Origin: Bacteroidia bacterium
GTDB taxonomy: Bacteria > Bacteroidota > Bacteroidia > SXHM01
Length of the DNA: 64,000 nt
Assembly: GCA_022072225.1 (NCBI GenBank)
Contig: JAJVIC010000002.1
Span: 265,876 to 329,875 of the forward strand
Reading direction: 5' to 3'
The notes under the pieces were generated by a model. That model was given only the letters and a program-made list of their open reading frames with translations. It ran no database searches and had not been told where the DNA came from. Below, one piece after another: positions 1 through 9,182 of the stretch. How positions within the stretch are numbered: position 1 is the stretch's first letter; every line of letters starts with the position of its first letter. Both the position numbers and the translations under genes were made by a program.

Positions 1-2712
1 TTTGTCTCCACCGTTTCGGAAACGTTTAATATAGACAGTCAGGAGTTTGTCCGTTGTCTTTGGTTTGTTACGCATCCTGAAAATGAAGTAATTGACTCAA
101 CAGACTTTCTGATTATTTCTGCTTCAAAGAACGGTCACGAAAAAGTACACCACATAATATCCGAAAATCTGACCGGAATGGTAAGGGTGATGCGCGTTTC
201 GAGCGTCAATATGTATTTTCTTCGCTATATGGGCGAAGAAGAACTGACGCTGAACGGGCAACCTGTTTTAAAAAGCCGTTCGTATATTTTTACTTCAGGA
301 TCTTCTATTAAGGGTAAAAAAATGCCTGCGGTTTATTACAGCGATGTGGTAAGCCAGTTTATGAAAGGTTCGGCTGAGGCTACTCTTGAGTTTGCCGTGA
401 ACAATGTTTGCTACAAGTTTCCGGGCGGAAAGACGGGAATACACGATATTTCTTTCCGCGAGGAAACCGGAAAATTGATTGGGATAATGGGTGCAAGCGG
501 TGCTGGAAAATCTACTATTCTGAGTATTCTTAATGGTAGTATTCCGCCTACGAATGGAAGTGTTACTATTAATGGTACAGACATACATCGCGATAAGAAA
601 AAGGCAGAAGGAGTTATTGGCTACATTTCGCAGGACGATTTACTGATGGAAGACCTTACGGTTTTTCAAAACCTTTTTTACAATACACAATTATGTTTTG
701 ATGGCTACAGTAAATTTCGTATCACCAAAATGGTGATTGAAATGCTGAAAAGTCTTGGTTTGTATGAGATTCGTCAGATGAAGGTTGGCAGCCCTTTGAA
801 CAAAAAAATAAGTGGCGGACAGCGTAAGCGTTTAAATATTGCATTGGAGTTAATCCGCGAACCAACGGTGTTGTTTGTTGACGAGCCCACCTCAGGTCTT
901 TCATCGCGCGACTCGGAGAATATTATGGACTTGCTGAAGGAACTGACGCTGAAGAATAAATTGGTTTTTGTGGTTATTCACCAGCCTTCGAGCGATATTT
1001 TTAAATTGTTTGATAAGTTGCTTATTCTTGATACAGGTGGTTATCCCTTGTTTCATGGCAACCCTATTGATGCAGTAAGTTATTTTAAAACGGAAACAGG
1101 GCAGGTAAACAGCGATGAAGTTGAATGTGAAAGTTGCGGTAACGTAAATCCTGAACAAATCTTTAACACCATCGAGACCAAGGTCGTAGACGAATACGGG
1201 CAGATGACAGAGAACAGAAAGATTACGCCCAAGGAATGGAACGAGAAATACAAAGCCAAATTCAAGCCAGAGGTTACAGATACTTCAAAGTATCAGGGAG
1301 AAATACCTGTTTCTTACAAAGTGCCTTCGCGACTGAGCCAGATTAAAGTTTTTATAAAGCGAGATGTGCTTTCCAAACTTTCCAATACGCAGTATCTGGT
1401 GATTAATTTGCTGGAAGCGCCTTTGCTGGCGTTTATTCTTGCCTACCTTGTAAAATATGCAAGCAGCGAGGATGCGGGCTATGTTTATTATTACAACGAT
1501 AATATTCCGGCTTACATGTTTATGTGTGTGGTGGTGGCGCTCTTTATCGGGTTAACGGTGAGTGCCGAAGAAATTATACGCGACCAGAAGATACTGAAGC
1601 GCGAGGCTTTTTTAAATCTGAGCCGCTGGAGTTACCTGGTTTCAAAAGTGGGGATTATGTTTTTTCTTTCGGCTGTGCAGGCCATAACGTTTATTCTTCT
1701 GGGGAACTGGATTTTGGAAATCAAGGGAATGAATGTGGATTATTTTGTAATTCTGTTCTCCACGTTTTGTTTTTCTAATCTTTTGGGGCTGAATATTTCT
1801 TCGAGTTTCAACTCGGCTGTAACTATTTACATACTTATCCCTTTTCTGATTATTCCGCAATTGCTGCTGAGCGGTGTTATTGTAAAATTTGATAAGCTGA
1901 ACCCTAATTTTGCTTCGCACAGTACGGTGCCGCTGGCAGGCGAGGTAATGGCTTCGCGCTGGGCTTACGAAGCACTGGCGGTAAACCAGTTTAAGAGCAA
2001 TAAATACGAGCAACAGTTTTTTGAACTGAATAAAAAGAAGAGCCAGGCTGAGTTTAAAAACAATTTCTGGAACGGTGATTTAAAGAAGCGTATTGATTTT
2101 GCTTCGCTGAATATGGGTAATGCCGAGCGCAGGGCGGATGTGGAGAAAGACCTGAAATTAGTGCAGGCCGAGATACTGGACGAGCTGAAGCTGACGGGAA
2201 CGAAGGTGCCTTTTAAGTATGCGGGTAACCTTACTTACGACAGTTTTAACGAAGACATAGCGGTACAAACCCACGCTTATCTTGATTTATTGCGCAAGTA
2301 TTACCAGAAACAGAGTAACGATGCTTTTAACGCGGTGGATAAACTTAATTCGCAATTCAGCAAGACGCAGGAACTGAAAGATGCGTTTGTAAAAATGAAG
2401 AACGAATATACCAACGAGAGTTTACTGGAACTGGTAACCAACAAGAATGATATTGATAAGATGACCGAACGTGGCGGGCGACTTATTCAGCGTATTGACC
2501 CCATTTATGTGGACCCACATGATTCGCAGGTGTTGAGGGCGCAGTTCTTTGCCTCGCAAAAGCCTTTCTTTGGTATGTATATTGACACCTTCTGGGCCAA
2601 TCTGATGGTGATCTGGGCTATGACCATTGTGCTGATGCTTACACTGTACTACGATGTATTGCGCAAGGTGATTGACTGGTTTGGTAAGCTGCCGGAAAGG
2701 TTTGGTAAGTAG
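1..2712 (+). CDS. ABC-2 type transporter, fused ATPase and permease (5' end outside window)
   Basis: The frame is open from base 1, so the true start lies upstream; 903 residues are visible and the first in-window ATG at 178 is internal. The ATPase part has a Walker A motif GASGAGKS (about nt 490-513), the signature SGGQRKR, Walker B VLFVDEPTSG and an H-loop VIHQPSS, the pattern of ABCG/White-type ATPases in which ATPase and membrane domain are on one chain. Hydrophobic segments follow from about nt 1380 to 1900 (ABC-2 permease fold). A long soluble insertion (about nt 2000-2560) precedes the final membrane helix near the C terminus. The substrate cannot be told. The gene is followed after 9 bp by a glycosyltransferase gene on the same strand, so a role in exporting a glycan or glycolipid is possible but only inferred. 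Confidence 0.85.
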   Translation, partial: FVSTVSETFNIDSQEFVRCLWFVTHPENEVIDSTDFLIISASKNGHEKVHHIISENLTGMVRVMRVSSVNMYFLRYMGEEELTLNGQPVLKSRSYIFTSGSSIKGKKMPAVYYSDVVSQFMKGSAEATLEFAVNNVCYKFPGGKTGIHDISFREETGKLIGIMGASGAGKSTILSILNGSIPPTNGSVTINGTDIHRDKKKAEGVIGYISQDDLLMEDLTVFQNLFYNTQLCFDGYSKFRITKMVIEMLKSLGLYEIRQMKVGSPLNKKISGGQRKRLNIALELIREPTVLFVDEPTSGLSSRDSENIMDLLKELTLKNKLVFVVIHQPSSDIFKLFDKLLILDTGGYPLFHGNPIDAVSYFKTETGQVNSDEVECESCGNVNPEQIFNTIETKVVDEYGQMTENRKITPKEWNEKYKAKFKPEVTDTSKYQGEIPVSYKVPSRLSQIKVFIKRDVLSKLSNTQYLVINLLEAPLLAFILAYLVKYASSEDAGYVYYYNDNIPAYMFMCVVVALFIGLTVSAEEIIRDQKILKREAFLNLSRWSYLVSKVGIMFFLSAVQAITFILLGNWILEIKGMNVDYFVILFSTFCFSNLLGLNISSSFNSAVTIYILIPFLIIPQLLLSGVIVKFDKLNPNFASHSTVPLAGEVMASRWAYEALAVNQFKSNKYEQQFFELNKKKSQAEFKNNFWNGDLKKRIDFASLNMGNAERRADVEKDLKLVQAEILDELKLTGTKVPFKYAGNLTYDSFNEDIAVQTHAYLDLLRKYYQKQSNDAFNAVDKLNSQFSKTQELKDAFVKMKNEYTNESLLELVTNKNDIDKMTERGGRLIQRIDPIYVDPHDSQVLRAQFFASQKPFFGMYIDTFWANLMVIWAMTIVLMLTLYYDVLRKVIDWFGKLPERFGK

Positions 2713-2721
2713 TTTTCTGCG

Positions 2722-3771
2722 ATGAAACCCGCATTTATTTATTGGTTTACTTTTTACAACCTTGCTTCGCCTACTGTTCGTTACAGAGGTCAGTATCCTC
2801 TGGAATTTTTGAAAAAGAATTACGGAATTGATTCGTATTTCGTTTACCCGGGTTATCGGTTTGCGAATATATGGTTGTTTATGAAAGCCTATTTTTCGGC
2901 CTTGCTTTTTCCGAAAAAGGATTCGCTTATTGTTTTTCAGTCTGTCAACTCCAACTTTATTTATGCCAATGCACTGAAATTGCTTGCTGTTGTAAGGAAA
3001 AAGCAATGTTTTTATGACCTTGATGATGCAGATTACCTGCGTTTCAGGCCCGACACAATTTTTTATTTTATAAAGAACTGTTCCAGGCTGACGGTGGGCA
3101 GCACGGAGTTGCTGAAAAACCTTTCGAAACTGAATTCTGTTGCAACGCTGATTACCTGCCCGGTTCCTGATTTGGGAATTGTAAAGCAAAAACGCAATGA
3201 GCTGTTTACTATCGGCTGGATTGGCGACTTTGGTACGGGGCATAAAGAAAGTTTACTGAGGCATTTCTTTCCTTCACTGAACCTGCTGCCCTTTAAGGTG
3301 AGGGTTATATTGCTGGGGGTAGGCAAACAGGCAGAGTATGATTTTCTGATGGAGTATTTTAAGCAGTATACTAATGTATTGCCTGAAATACCGCAGGATA
3401 TTGTGTGGACCGATGAAGTTGATATTCAGCAACGCATTATGCAATTTGACGTGGGTATTGCCACGCTGCTTGATACTGAATTTTACCGTTCCAAATCTGC
3501 TTTTAAAATGAAACAGTGCTTTAATAACGGGGTTCCGGTTCTTAGTTCTGATATTGCCGAAAACAATCTGTTTCTGGAACACGGTAAAAACGGATTTTTT
3601 TGTTCCTCGCCCGAAGATTTTGCACAGCGCATAAGGGAAATAAAGGAAATGAAGGATGAGGAGTATGCCCGTTTTTCGGCTTATGCACGGGCAGGGGTTA
3701 ATCGTTTTGATTTAAGGTTTTTTTGCGACAGGCTTATTGCCACTTATGAGGAGCATTACACGCCCAGCTGA
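2722..3771 (+). CDS. glycosyltransferase family 4-like protein
   Basis: This 349-residue protein has no signal peptide and the two-domain look of a GT-B glycosyltransferase. The C-terminal half contains the nucleotide-sugar binding region: FDVGIATLLD, then FKMKQCFNNGVPVLSSD, then GKNGFFCSSPEDFA, which matches the Glycos_transf_1 pattern (acidic/loop motif preceding a conserved E/D-x7-E-like segment). It probably transfers a sugar from a nucleotide donor to a surface polysaccharide or lipid in the cytoplasm. The start ATG follows the transporter stop by 9 bp, so the two genes are probably co-transcribed. Donor and acceptor are unknown. Confidence 0.8.
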   Translation: MKPAFIYWFTFYNLASPTVRYRGQYPLEFLKKNYGIDSYFVYPGYRFANIWLFMKAYFSALLFPKKDSLIVFQSVNSNFIYANALKLLAVVRKKQCFYDLDDADYLRFRPDTIFYFIKNCSRLTVGSTELLKNLSKLNSVATLITCPVPDLGIVKQKRNELFTIGWIGDFGTGHKESLLRHFFPSLNLLPFKVRVILLGVGKQAEYDFLMEYFKQYTNVLPEIPQDIVWTDEVDIQQRIMQFDVGIATLLDTEFYRSKSAFKMKQCFNNGVPVLSSDIAENNLFLEHGKNGFFCSSPEDFAQRIREIKEMKDEEYARFSAYARAGVNRFDLRFFCDRLIATYEEHYTPS

Positions 3772-3795
3772 GAAGAAGAAGTAGGCAGTAAGTAA

Positions 3796-4752
3796 TTACT
3801 TCACTTCTACCACCACCTTCACCATTTCACTGCCATTGTTTACTACTGTAAGGTAGCGGTGTTTGCTGTAGTCGCTGATGCCAAACTCACTTAAGGTTAT
3901 TTCCTTGTCTTCATTACTAAGCAGTATTACTGGCGTGCTGTTAATTCCTCCGCGCACGGTAGCCAGGTAAAAGGTAGCGCTGCCTTCGCTGTCTAACTGC
4001 AATTGTAGTTTGTCGGAGGCTATAAAGGTGCGCACCAGCATGGGTTTGGTGGTGTGCGCTTTAAGCGTTGCGGTAAAATGGCGTTGCCGCCTGTCGCGCA
4101 GGGTTTGCAGATCAAACAGGGCATTGCACATGCTTTCGCGGTTATCAAAAAAATTGTCGGCTACCCAGCAGGCATTGCGGTATTGCATGTTCATGATGTT
4201 GCGGCAGGCAGTTTTCAGGTTGCCGCTGCGCTGTTTGCGGGTGCCTTTGGCGCTTTCCTGTGTGTCGCGGGCATTGTCGAGCAACTGGTAGCTGGCATCT
4301 ATTTCGGTTTTCAGAGCGGCAAGAGCCGGCTCGTTACCTATGGTGCGGCTAAGTACATCAAAGGCGTTGATGCGGCTGTCAATCCCTCCGCGTCTGAAAG
4401 GCTTGTGGCCGCTTGGAAATAATTCTTTGTAGCGGGGCGATTTTTTCCGGTGTGTGAGTTGTATGGTTATATCCCAGAGGTCTAATTTGTCAAGTGCCAG
4501 TTTCAGTTGTTGTGTTACGTTTAGGCTTTGTCCTTTTTGCACACCGCCTGCACTTTTCAGTTTGTTATACTTATCGGTAAACGCTGTGTGCAGCGGGTGG
4601 TAGCGGTCATACAACACCTGCAGGGCAGGGTAGGTGGTTATTAATTTTAATAAAGCAGCATCGTGATAATTGCTCAGTCTGTAAGCCTTGGCATAACTAT
4701 CGCGGGTAGCAATGGCAAACGTATTAATGGTAAAACTCCATGCCGATTCCAT
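3796..4752 (-). CDS. uncharacterised helical protein adjacent to 42-bp tandem array
   Basis: 318 residues, no signal peptide or membrane segment. I do not recognise a domain with a known function. The first about 230 residues look helical and charged and contain the segment YKELFPSGHKPFRRGG followed by DSRINAFDVLS; the last about 80 residues look like a beta domain ending in VVVEVK. I believe similar proteins recur in Bacteroidota genomes as 'hypothetical protein', but that is recollection, not a search. A perfect TAnnTTTG promoter element (4777-4784) sits 24 bp before the ATG, and the six-unit 42-bp array (4785-5036) abuts that promoter directly. The gene is convergent with the glycosyltransferase gene, 24 bp apart. 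Confidence 0.7.
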   Translation of the reverse strand: MESAWSFTINTFAIATRDSYAKAYRLSNYHDAALLKLITTYPALQVLYDRYHPLHTAFTDKYNKLKSAGGVQKGQSLNVTQQLKLALDKLDLWDITIQLTHRKKSPRYKELFPSGHKPFRRGGIDSRINAFDVLSRTIGNEPALAALKTEIDASYQLLDNARDTQESAKGTRKQRSGNLKTACRNIMNMQYRNACWVADNFFDNRESMCNALFDLQTLRDRRQRHFTATLKAHTTKPMLVRTFIASDKLQLQLDSEGSATFYLATVRGGINSTPVILLSNEDKEITLSEFGISDYSKHRYLTVVNNGSEMVKVVVEVK

Positions 4753-4776
4753 AGTTGAAGACGTTTAGGGTTAAGG

Positions 4777-4784
4777 CAAAAATA
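4777..4784 (-). promoter_or_regulatory. -7 promoter element (TATTTTTG)
   Basis: On the minus strand this reads TATTTTTG, a perfect match to the Bacteroidota -7 consensus TAnnTTTG, 24 bp upstream of the ATG at 4752. The 42-bp repeat array starts at the very next base upstream, so the array occupies the activator/-33 region of this promoter. Confidence 0.6.
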
Positions 4785-5036
4785 ATTAATTTTATTAAAC
4801 ACGTAAATATGTGCTGAATAAAAACGGTTGATTTTATTGTATTTGTATTTATGTGTTTAATAAAATCAATTGATTTTATTAAACTAATATTAGTGTGTAT
4901 TATTAAATCGGTTGATTTAATCAGTCACATATAGATATGTATTACTAATATAGTTGATTTTATTAAGCACATTTTTATGTGTATTATTAAATCTGTTGAT
5001 TTTATTAAACACACATTTACGTGTATATAAAAATCA
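4785..5036. repeat. tandem array 1: six 42-bp quasi-palindromic units
   Basis: Unit boundaries fall at 4785, 4827, 4869, 4911, 4953 and 4995, each exactly 42 bp (252 bp in total). Units are diverged but share the frame TTGATTTTATTAA, then CACAT, a short spacer, ATGTG, then TTAATAAAATC, so each unit is a quasi-palindrome with a second dyad at the unit junction, about 21 bp away. The array is very AT-rich and interrupted by stops, so it is not coding. It lies directly upstream of the promoter of the 318-residue unrecognised gene. Bases 5040-5147 after it hold nothing I can name. Confidence 0.9.
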
Positions 5037-5147
5037 TTTTATTGTATGCAAACGGTTTAAAGAGTAAGAATTGCAGATGCTCCGTTTGCCCGATTTCTAA
5101 AACCCTTATTTAGCGCTGCAATGTAGTTATTTGCCTGAGGTTGTAAC

Positions 5148-6359
5148 TTAATACCCCTCCATCAAAAACTCCCTGCTATGCTCAGGTTTATAGTTAACGC
5201 TACCGAAGAGTATAAGAAAACGGGAATAAGGATTTTTATTCATTTTCAGTTCCCATACTATTTGAGCGATACCGCTGAAGAGGATGCGCAAGGGGTTCAT
5301 GTTGATAGCGGGCTGTTTGGTAAGTCCAAGAGGGGGCAGTTGCGGGTAGGGTTTGCGGTAGGTGCCGAAGAGGCGGTCCCAAAGTTGAAGGGTGCCGGCC
5401 CCGAGGTTTATAACTTCGTCACCTGCCTTGGCGCTGTGGTGCATGAGGTGGTAAACACCGGTATCGCCAAAGAGGCGGCAGAGGTTGCGAACCAGAAAAT
5501 TGCGGTAGGCAAAAGAGTAGTGGATGGCGCTGTGGTTAAAAATTTCGAGGCAATAGCCCGCCAGAAACCAGAGGCTCATTTCCATGAGCAGGGGTTGGGT
5601 GTAAACAATTTTTGAGATAGCTGCGGCAACAATGGTTTGCGGAATAAGCAATACAAAATCAAACACAAAAGCGGGAGGCGAAGCCAGCGGATGCAGAAAC
5701 TGAGGCGTATGGTGAGGGCGGTGGAACACATACCAGCAGAAGCGCGATTTGTGGCAGAGCCAGTGGGTAAACCAGCCGGGCAGGGCAGTAAGCAGAATAG
5801 TGAGAGGCAGGGCGAGCCAATAATTCCGGATGTTGAAAAGGCTTGGAATACGGGTGTCAATGAATTGATAGATGTTAAGTGCTGCCAGCTCAAAAAAAAT
5901 TTTACCGTCAGCAATTGAAAATCCGGCAAGCGAAGAAACCGCAGCCAGAACAGCAAGCAGTAACAAACCCGTTGCGGTGGCAATAATAAAGGAGAGAAAA
6001 TAGGTGTAGAAATAATGTTTGAACGTGTTTTCGCTCAGGGCTTTTTTAGATTGGAAATAACTTGCCGTGATAACTGAGAACCGGATAATGACGCACAGCA
6101 ATGCAAGACTTAGCCATAGCTGAGTGAAGTAAGGAGCCAGTGTGGGATTGCCCGGTGGGAGGGTAGTAATTCCCTTTCTGAAACTAATCAGGTCGGGAAT
6201 GCTGAAGTGCATATTGCCGAAATGCGTATTCATAAACAATACTTCAAAAACCGGATAGCCGATGGCAACAGTGATAATGAGTGCAGTCAAGAACCAGGTG
6301 CGCGAAGGTTTAAATTCGCGGAGTTGAAAATTCCAGAGTTTGCTGAGCAGGTTGTTCAT
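5148..6359 (-). CDS. sterol desaturase / fatty acid hydroxylase family membrane protein
   Basis: 403 residues with several hydrophobic segments in the first half (about residues 20-40, 80-105, 125-150, 170-200) and the histidine clusters of a di-iron membrane hydroxylase: HWLCH, then HRPHH, then HSAIH, then HLMHH, in the order expected for the family. It would oxidise a lipid or sterol-like substrate in the membrane; the substrate is unknown. I start at the ATG at 6359 rather than the TTG at 6374, because a TAnnTTTG element (minus strand, 6372-6379) overlaps the TTG. It is divergent from the T9SS gene at 6450. Confidence 0.85.
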   Translation of the reverse strand: MNNLLSKLWNFQLREFKPSRTWFLTALIITVAIGYPVFEVLFMNTHFGNMHFSIPDLISFRKGITTLPPGNPTLAPYFTQLWLSLALLCVIIRFSVITASYFQSKKALSENTFKHYFYTYFLSFIIATATGLLLLAVLAAVSSLAGFSIADGKIFFELAALNIYQFIDTRIPSLFNIRNYWLALPLTILLTALPGWFTHWLCHKSRFCWYVFHRPHHTPQFLHPLASPPAFVFDFVLLIPQTIVAAAISKIVYTQPLLMEMSLWFLAGYCLEIFNHSAIHYSFAYRNFLVRNLCRLFGDTGVYHLMHHSAKAGDEVINLGAGTLQLWDRLFGTYRKPYPQLPPLGLTKQPAINMNPLRILFSGIAQIVWELKMNKNPYSRFLILFGSVNYKPEHSREFLMEGY

Positions 6360-6371
6360 GCAGATTAGCGG

Positions 6372-6379
6372 CAAAAGTA
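6372..6379 (-). promoter_or_regulatory. -7 promoter element (TACTTTTG)
   Basis: Perfect TAnnTTTG on the minus strand, 12 bp upstream of the ATG at 6359. It supports that start over the earlier in-frame TTG and implies a very short leader. Confidence 0.55.
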
Positions 6380-6421
6380 GAAGAACAAATGTTTGACAGT
6401 GTGTTATGTTTTGAAGAAAGG

Positions 6422-6429
6422 TATATTTG
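6422..6429 (+). promoter_or_regulatory. -7 promoter element (TATATTTG)
   Basis: Perfect TAnnTTTG 20 bp upstream of the ATG at 6450. It lies inside the longer open frame that begins with TTG at 6393 and therefore favours the downstream ATG. Confidence 0.55.
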
Positions 6430-6449
6430 ATTTCTCAAAAAATACATTT

Positions 6450-8450
6450 ATGAATATCAGGATTAAGGCTTTTTTGCTGCTTATTGCAGTAATGAATATG
6501 TTGTTTTTTCAAGTTGCCACTGCCACCAATCCTGATTTTGAGCAGCGCAGAACAGCGTATATCAATACGGCATTGGCCAACCCTTCGCCCGATGTAATTA
6601 CCATACAGGCCTACCAGAACGGCACTGTTGATGCCGGTTATCTGAATAGTTTACTGGCGGGTATTGAAACCGGAACCACCAGCGATTTTGATATTGTAAA
6701 ACTGATACGTGTTTTGTATTTCACCAACGGAACGTATGACAGTGAGATTTTGCCGGTGCTTAATTCTGTTCCTTACTGGCTTACAAAAGATGAGGCGCAG
6801 CGCACCTATTGGTCCGAAAATCATTTAATCATGTGGATGGGTTCGGACTGGTTGCTGCACGAACGCTACGGCAGAGCAATAGACCCCACACTGGAACAAC
6901 GCCTGAAGCACTATCTGAACATGAAGGTGCAATATGGTTTTTATGAATTTTTTTCATCGGTGTATGCGCCCTATTGTTTAACGGGTTTATTGAACCTTGC
7001 CGACTTTGCAGAAGACACGGAAATAAAAACACTTGCTGCACAGGCTGCACAACTGTTGCTGAAAGACATTCTGATGATTACAAATGATAAGGGAGTTTTC
7101 TTTCCGGCAGCGGGCCGAAATTATTTCGGGAAATATGATTCGCCTTACGGACAAAATCACAACAACCTGATTTATTTGCTCACAGGATTTGGTGATGCTC
7201 CCGGAGGCGCATCGCATGCAGGAGGCTTTCTGGCGAGTTCAACTTTGGATGTGGATGCTGTGATTGATTCATGGACGGCAGAATTAGACACCGTGTATTC
7301 CATAGGCCATACGCTGGAAGAAAGTTTTGCGCTGAACAGTGCGCTTACCGATGTGGACAGAATTCTGGCACAGTGGAGTGGGGGAGCGTATTTTCATCCG
7401 CTGGTAGCCTTGGAGTCGGGACACCTGATAGAAGATTCCAATTTGTGGAATCATGTGGATATGTCTGCGTTTGCGCAGTTTCAGAGTTTGAATGTGGAGG
7501 ATTTTCCAACGCTGGCAGTTGGGGCAAGCGCTATTTCAAAAAGCTCGGTTATCATGGGCCAGAATGTTGCCATTTTTAAACATAATGCGGTTACACTTTC
7601 ATCGGTTCAGGATTTCTGGAAAGGAAAAGTAGGCTATCAGCAAATGCCGGTGGTTGCTAACTTGGGTACTACTGCGGTGCTTACTGCATCGGGCGAGGTT
7701 GTTGCGTTTGATGAACGGGGAGACGCCAATGAAAATTCACATCTGCCTTATGTAAAACAACAAAGTAATGTTGCCCTGGTGATGTATCGTCCCGACCCAA
7801 CGCTTCCGTTTTTTGGTCAGACCGAAACGTCAGTTACCCTGCGCTGGATGGAAGCTGATTTTGATGAAACGCGAACCAGCGGTAACTGGTTGTTAGGCCG
7901 TGAAGACAATGGTTATATAGGAGTGCGCAGAAGCTGCACAACGCAAATCAATAACATGATTGCCTGCGATAATCCTGAGGGGCAAACCTGGGTTTTTATG
8001 GTTGGTGATTCGGCTATGTACGGCAACTTTGATAATTTTCAGAGTGTGATTGATGCCTCGCAGTTTGAAGAGGAATGGTATTTAGATACGGTTAGTGATC
8101 AGTGGGTGTATTATGCCGGCATTACTATTGACACGATTAGTATTGATTATGCATGGAATCAGGATAGCAGCTCCACAGGGATTTTTTCTGCTGCAGATAC
8201 AGAACCTGATTTTAATGTTTATCCTAATCCTGCAACGGATAAAGTAACAATTGATTTAACTGCTTTGGAAAAGGAGGAGGGAAGTATTACTGTTGTTAAT
8301 GCAATCGGAGAAACAGTGTTTGCTGAAAGCAAACCAACGGTAACATCGAATGTGTTTACGCTAAATACTGCAGGGTGGGTAAGAGGTGTTTACTTTTTTA
8401 CTGTAAAGAGCAATGAGGCAGTAAGCACCCGAAAAGTAGTGCTGCACTGA
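6450..8450 (+). CDS. T9SS type A cargo protein with alpha-toroid-like enzyme region
   Basis: 666 residues from the ATG at 6450, which gives a clean signal peptide (MNIRIKAFLLLIAVMNMLFF). The body is rich in alpha-helical, aromatic stretches (for example SENHLIMWMGSDWLLHERYG) that recall alpha/alpha-toroid carbohydrate-active enzymes such as polysaccharide lyases, followed by a beta-rich part; the enzymatic class is my inference. The C terminus is a T9SS type A sorting domain: FNVYPNPATDKVTIDL, then GVYFFTVKSNEAVSTRKVVLH. It should be secreted across the outer membrane by T9SS and be surface-attached or released. A perfect -7 element lies 20 bp upstream. It is convergent with the next gene, one base apart. 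Confidence 0.75.
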   Translation: MNIRIKAFLLLIAVMNMLFFQVATATNPDFEQRRTAYINTALANPSPDVITIQAYQNGTVDAGYLNSLLAGIETGTTSDFDIVKLIRVLYFTNGTYDSEILPVLNSVPYWLTKDEAQRTYWSENHLIMWMGSDWLLHERYGRAIDPTLEQRLKHYLNMKVQYGFYEFFSSVYAPYCLTGLLNLADFAEDTEIKTLAAQAAQLLLKDILMITNDKGVFFPAAGRNYFGKYDSPYGQNHNNLIYLLTGFGDAPGGASHAGGFLASSTLDVDAVIDSWTAELDTVYSIGHTLEESFALNSALTDVDRILAQWSGGAYFHPLVALESGHLIEDSNLWNHVDMSAFAQFQSLNVEDFPTLAVGASAISKSSVIMGQNVAIFKHNAVTLSSVQDFWKGKVGYQQMPVVANLGTTAVLTASGEVVAFDERGDANENSHLPYVKQQSNVALVMYRPDPTLPFFGQTETSVTLRWMEADFDETRTSGNWLLGREDNGYIGVRRSCTTQINNMIACDNPEGQTWVFMVGDSAMYGNFDNFQSVIDASQFEEEWYLDTVSDQWVYYAGITIDTISIDYAWNQDSSSTGIFSAADTEPDFNVYPNPATDKVTIDLTALEKEEGSITVVNAIGETVFAESKPTVTSNVFTLNTAGWVRGVYFFTVKSNEAVSTRKVVLH

Positions 8451-8451
8451 T

Positions 8452-9114
8452 TTAATTTACAGGAACAATTTCTTTGCGCTCTCTGTAAAGTTCGCCCTGA
8501 GTTCCGCGCATGCGTTCTTCTTTAGTAGTGCGCTCGGCAAGGGGAATAAAATCTTCTTTGTAAGCCACCTTTTCGTTAATGTTGAAATCAAAGGTTTCCC
8601 AATAGCGGGTGGCAACTGTTTCAACCTTTGCGGGGATATAATCAACCGGAAGTTTGTCTTTTGAAGTGAGGTAAGAAATCATGCCCGACTGAAAGGGGTC
8701 GGTGGCAACGGCCACCTTTTCAAATCCGTGACGCTGTGCCAACTGATAGCTGTAGAACAGATTTTCGGTACTGTGTTCTGCGCTGTCTTCTATAAAAATA
8801 TTGGCTTCGGGAATACCCATTTGTTTGGCATACTCTGCCATTATTTTTGCCTCTACATAGGGTGTATGAACCGCAGAGCCCGAAAAAATAATATTCTTAG
8901 CAATACCCTCGTTGTAGAGATGATAAGCCCAGAAAATCCTTATTTTGTAAACTACACTCAGGTCTGCACTTTTCTCATAAGGAAAACCCGGAACAATAAT
9001 AGCATCATAAGGCGCTTTTTTTCTGGCATTGTGATAGGTTATGTCGGTAAACACACCGCAACTGCTCAGAAAAAGAGTTGCCGAAAGAAGAATAAGAATG
9101 TGAACTGTTTTCAT
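8452..9114 (-). CDS. DUF218 / YdcF-SanA-like lipoprotein
   Basis: 220 residues. The N terminus MKTVHILILLSATLFLSSCG is a lipoprotein signal with lipobox LSSC, so Cys19 is probably lipidated. The body matches the DUF218 fold (YdcF/ElyC/SanA): YDAIIVPG near the start, IIFSGSAVHTPYVEA, and AEHSTENLFYSYQLA followed by VAVATDPFQSGM. Proteins of this family are linked to envelope integrity in proteobacteria; the biochemical activity is unknown. It lies downstream of the DUF4397 gene on the same strand, separated by a strong hairpin. Confidence 0.8.
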   Translation of the reverse strand: MKTVHILILLSATLFLSSCGVFTDITYHNARKKAPYDAIIVPGFPYEKSADLSVVYKIRIFWAYHLYNEGIAKNIIFSGSAVHTPYVEAKIMAEYAKQMGIPEANIFIEDSAEHSTENLFYSYQLAQRHGFEKVAVATDPFQSGMISYLTSKDKLPVDYIPAKVETVATRYWETFDFNINEKVAYKEDFIPLAERTTKEERMRGTQGELYRERKEIVPVN

Positions 9115-9136
9115 GATTTCCGGGATTTTTAAAATT

Positions 9137-9166
9137 AGAACCCGCGCCAGGATTAGCGCGGGTTCT
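9137..9166 (-). terminator. intrinsic terminator of the DUF4397 gene
   Basis: Perfect 11-bp stem AGAACCCGCGC with an 8-nt loop. On the minus strand it is followed by an A/T-rich tract (AATTTTAAAAA). It separates the DUF4397 gene from the DUF218 lipoprotein gene, whose promoter must lie in or after it. Confidence 0.7.
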
Positions 9167-9182
9167 GTGAAACAAGAAGACT

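Noticed and set aside
2422-3243. 273-codon minus-strand frame across the transporter and glycosyltransferase genes
   Set aside because: Shadow frame spanning the junction of two well-supported genes on the other strand.
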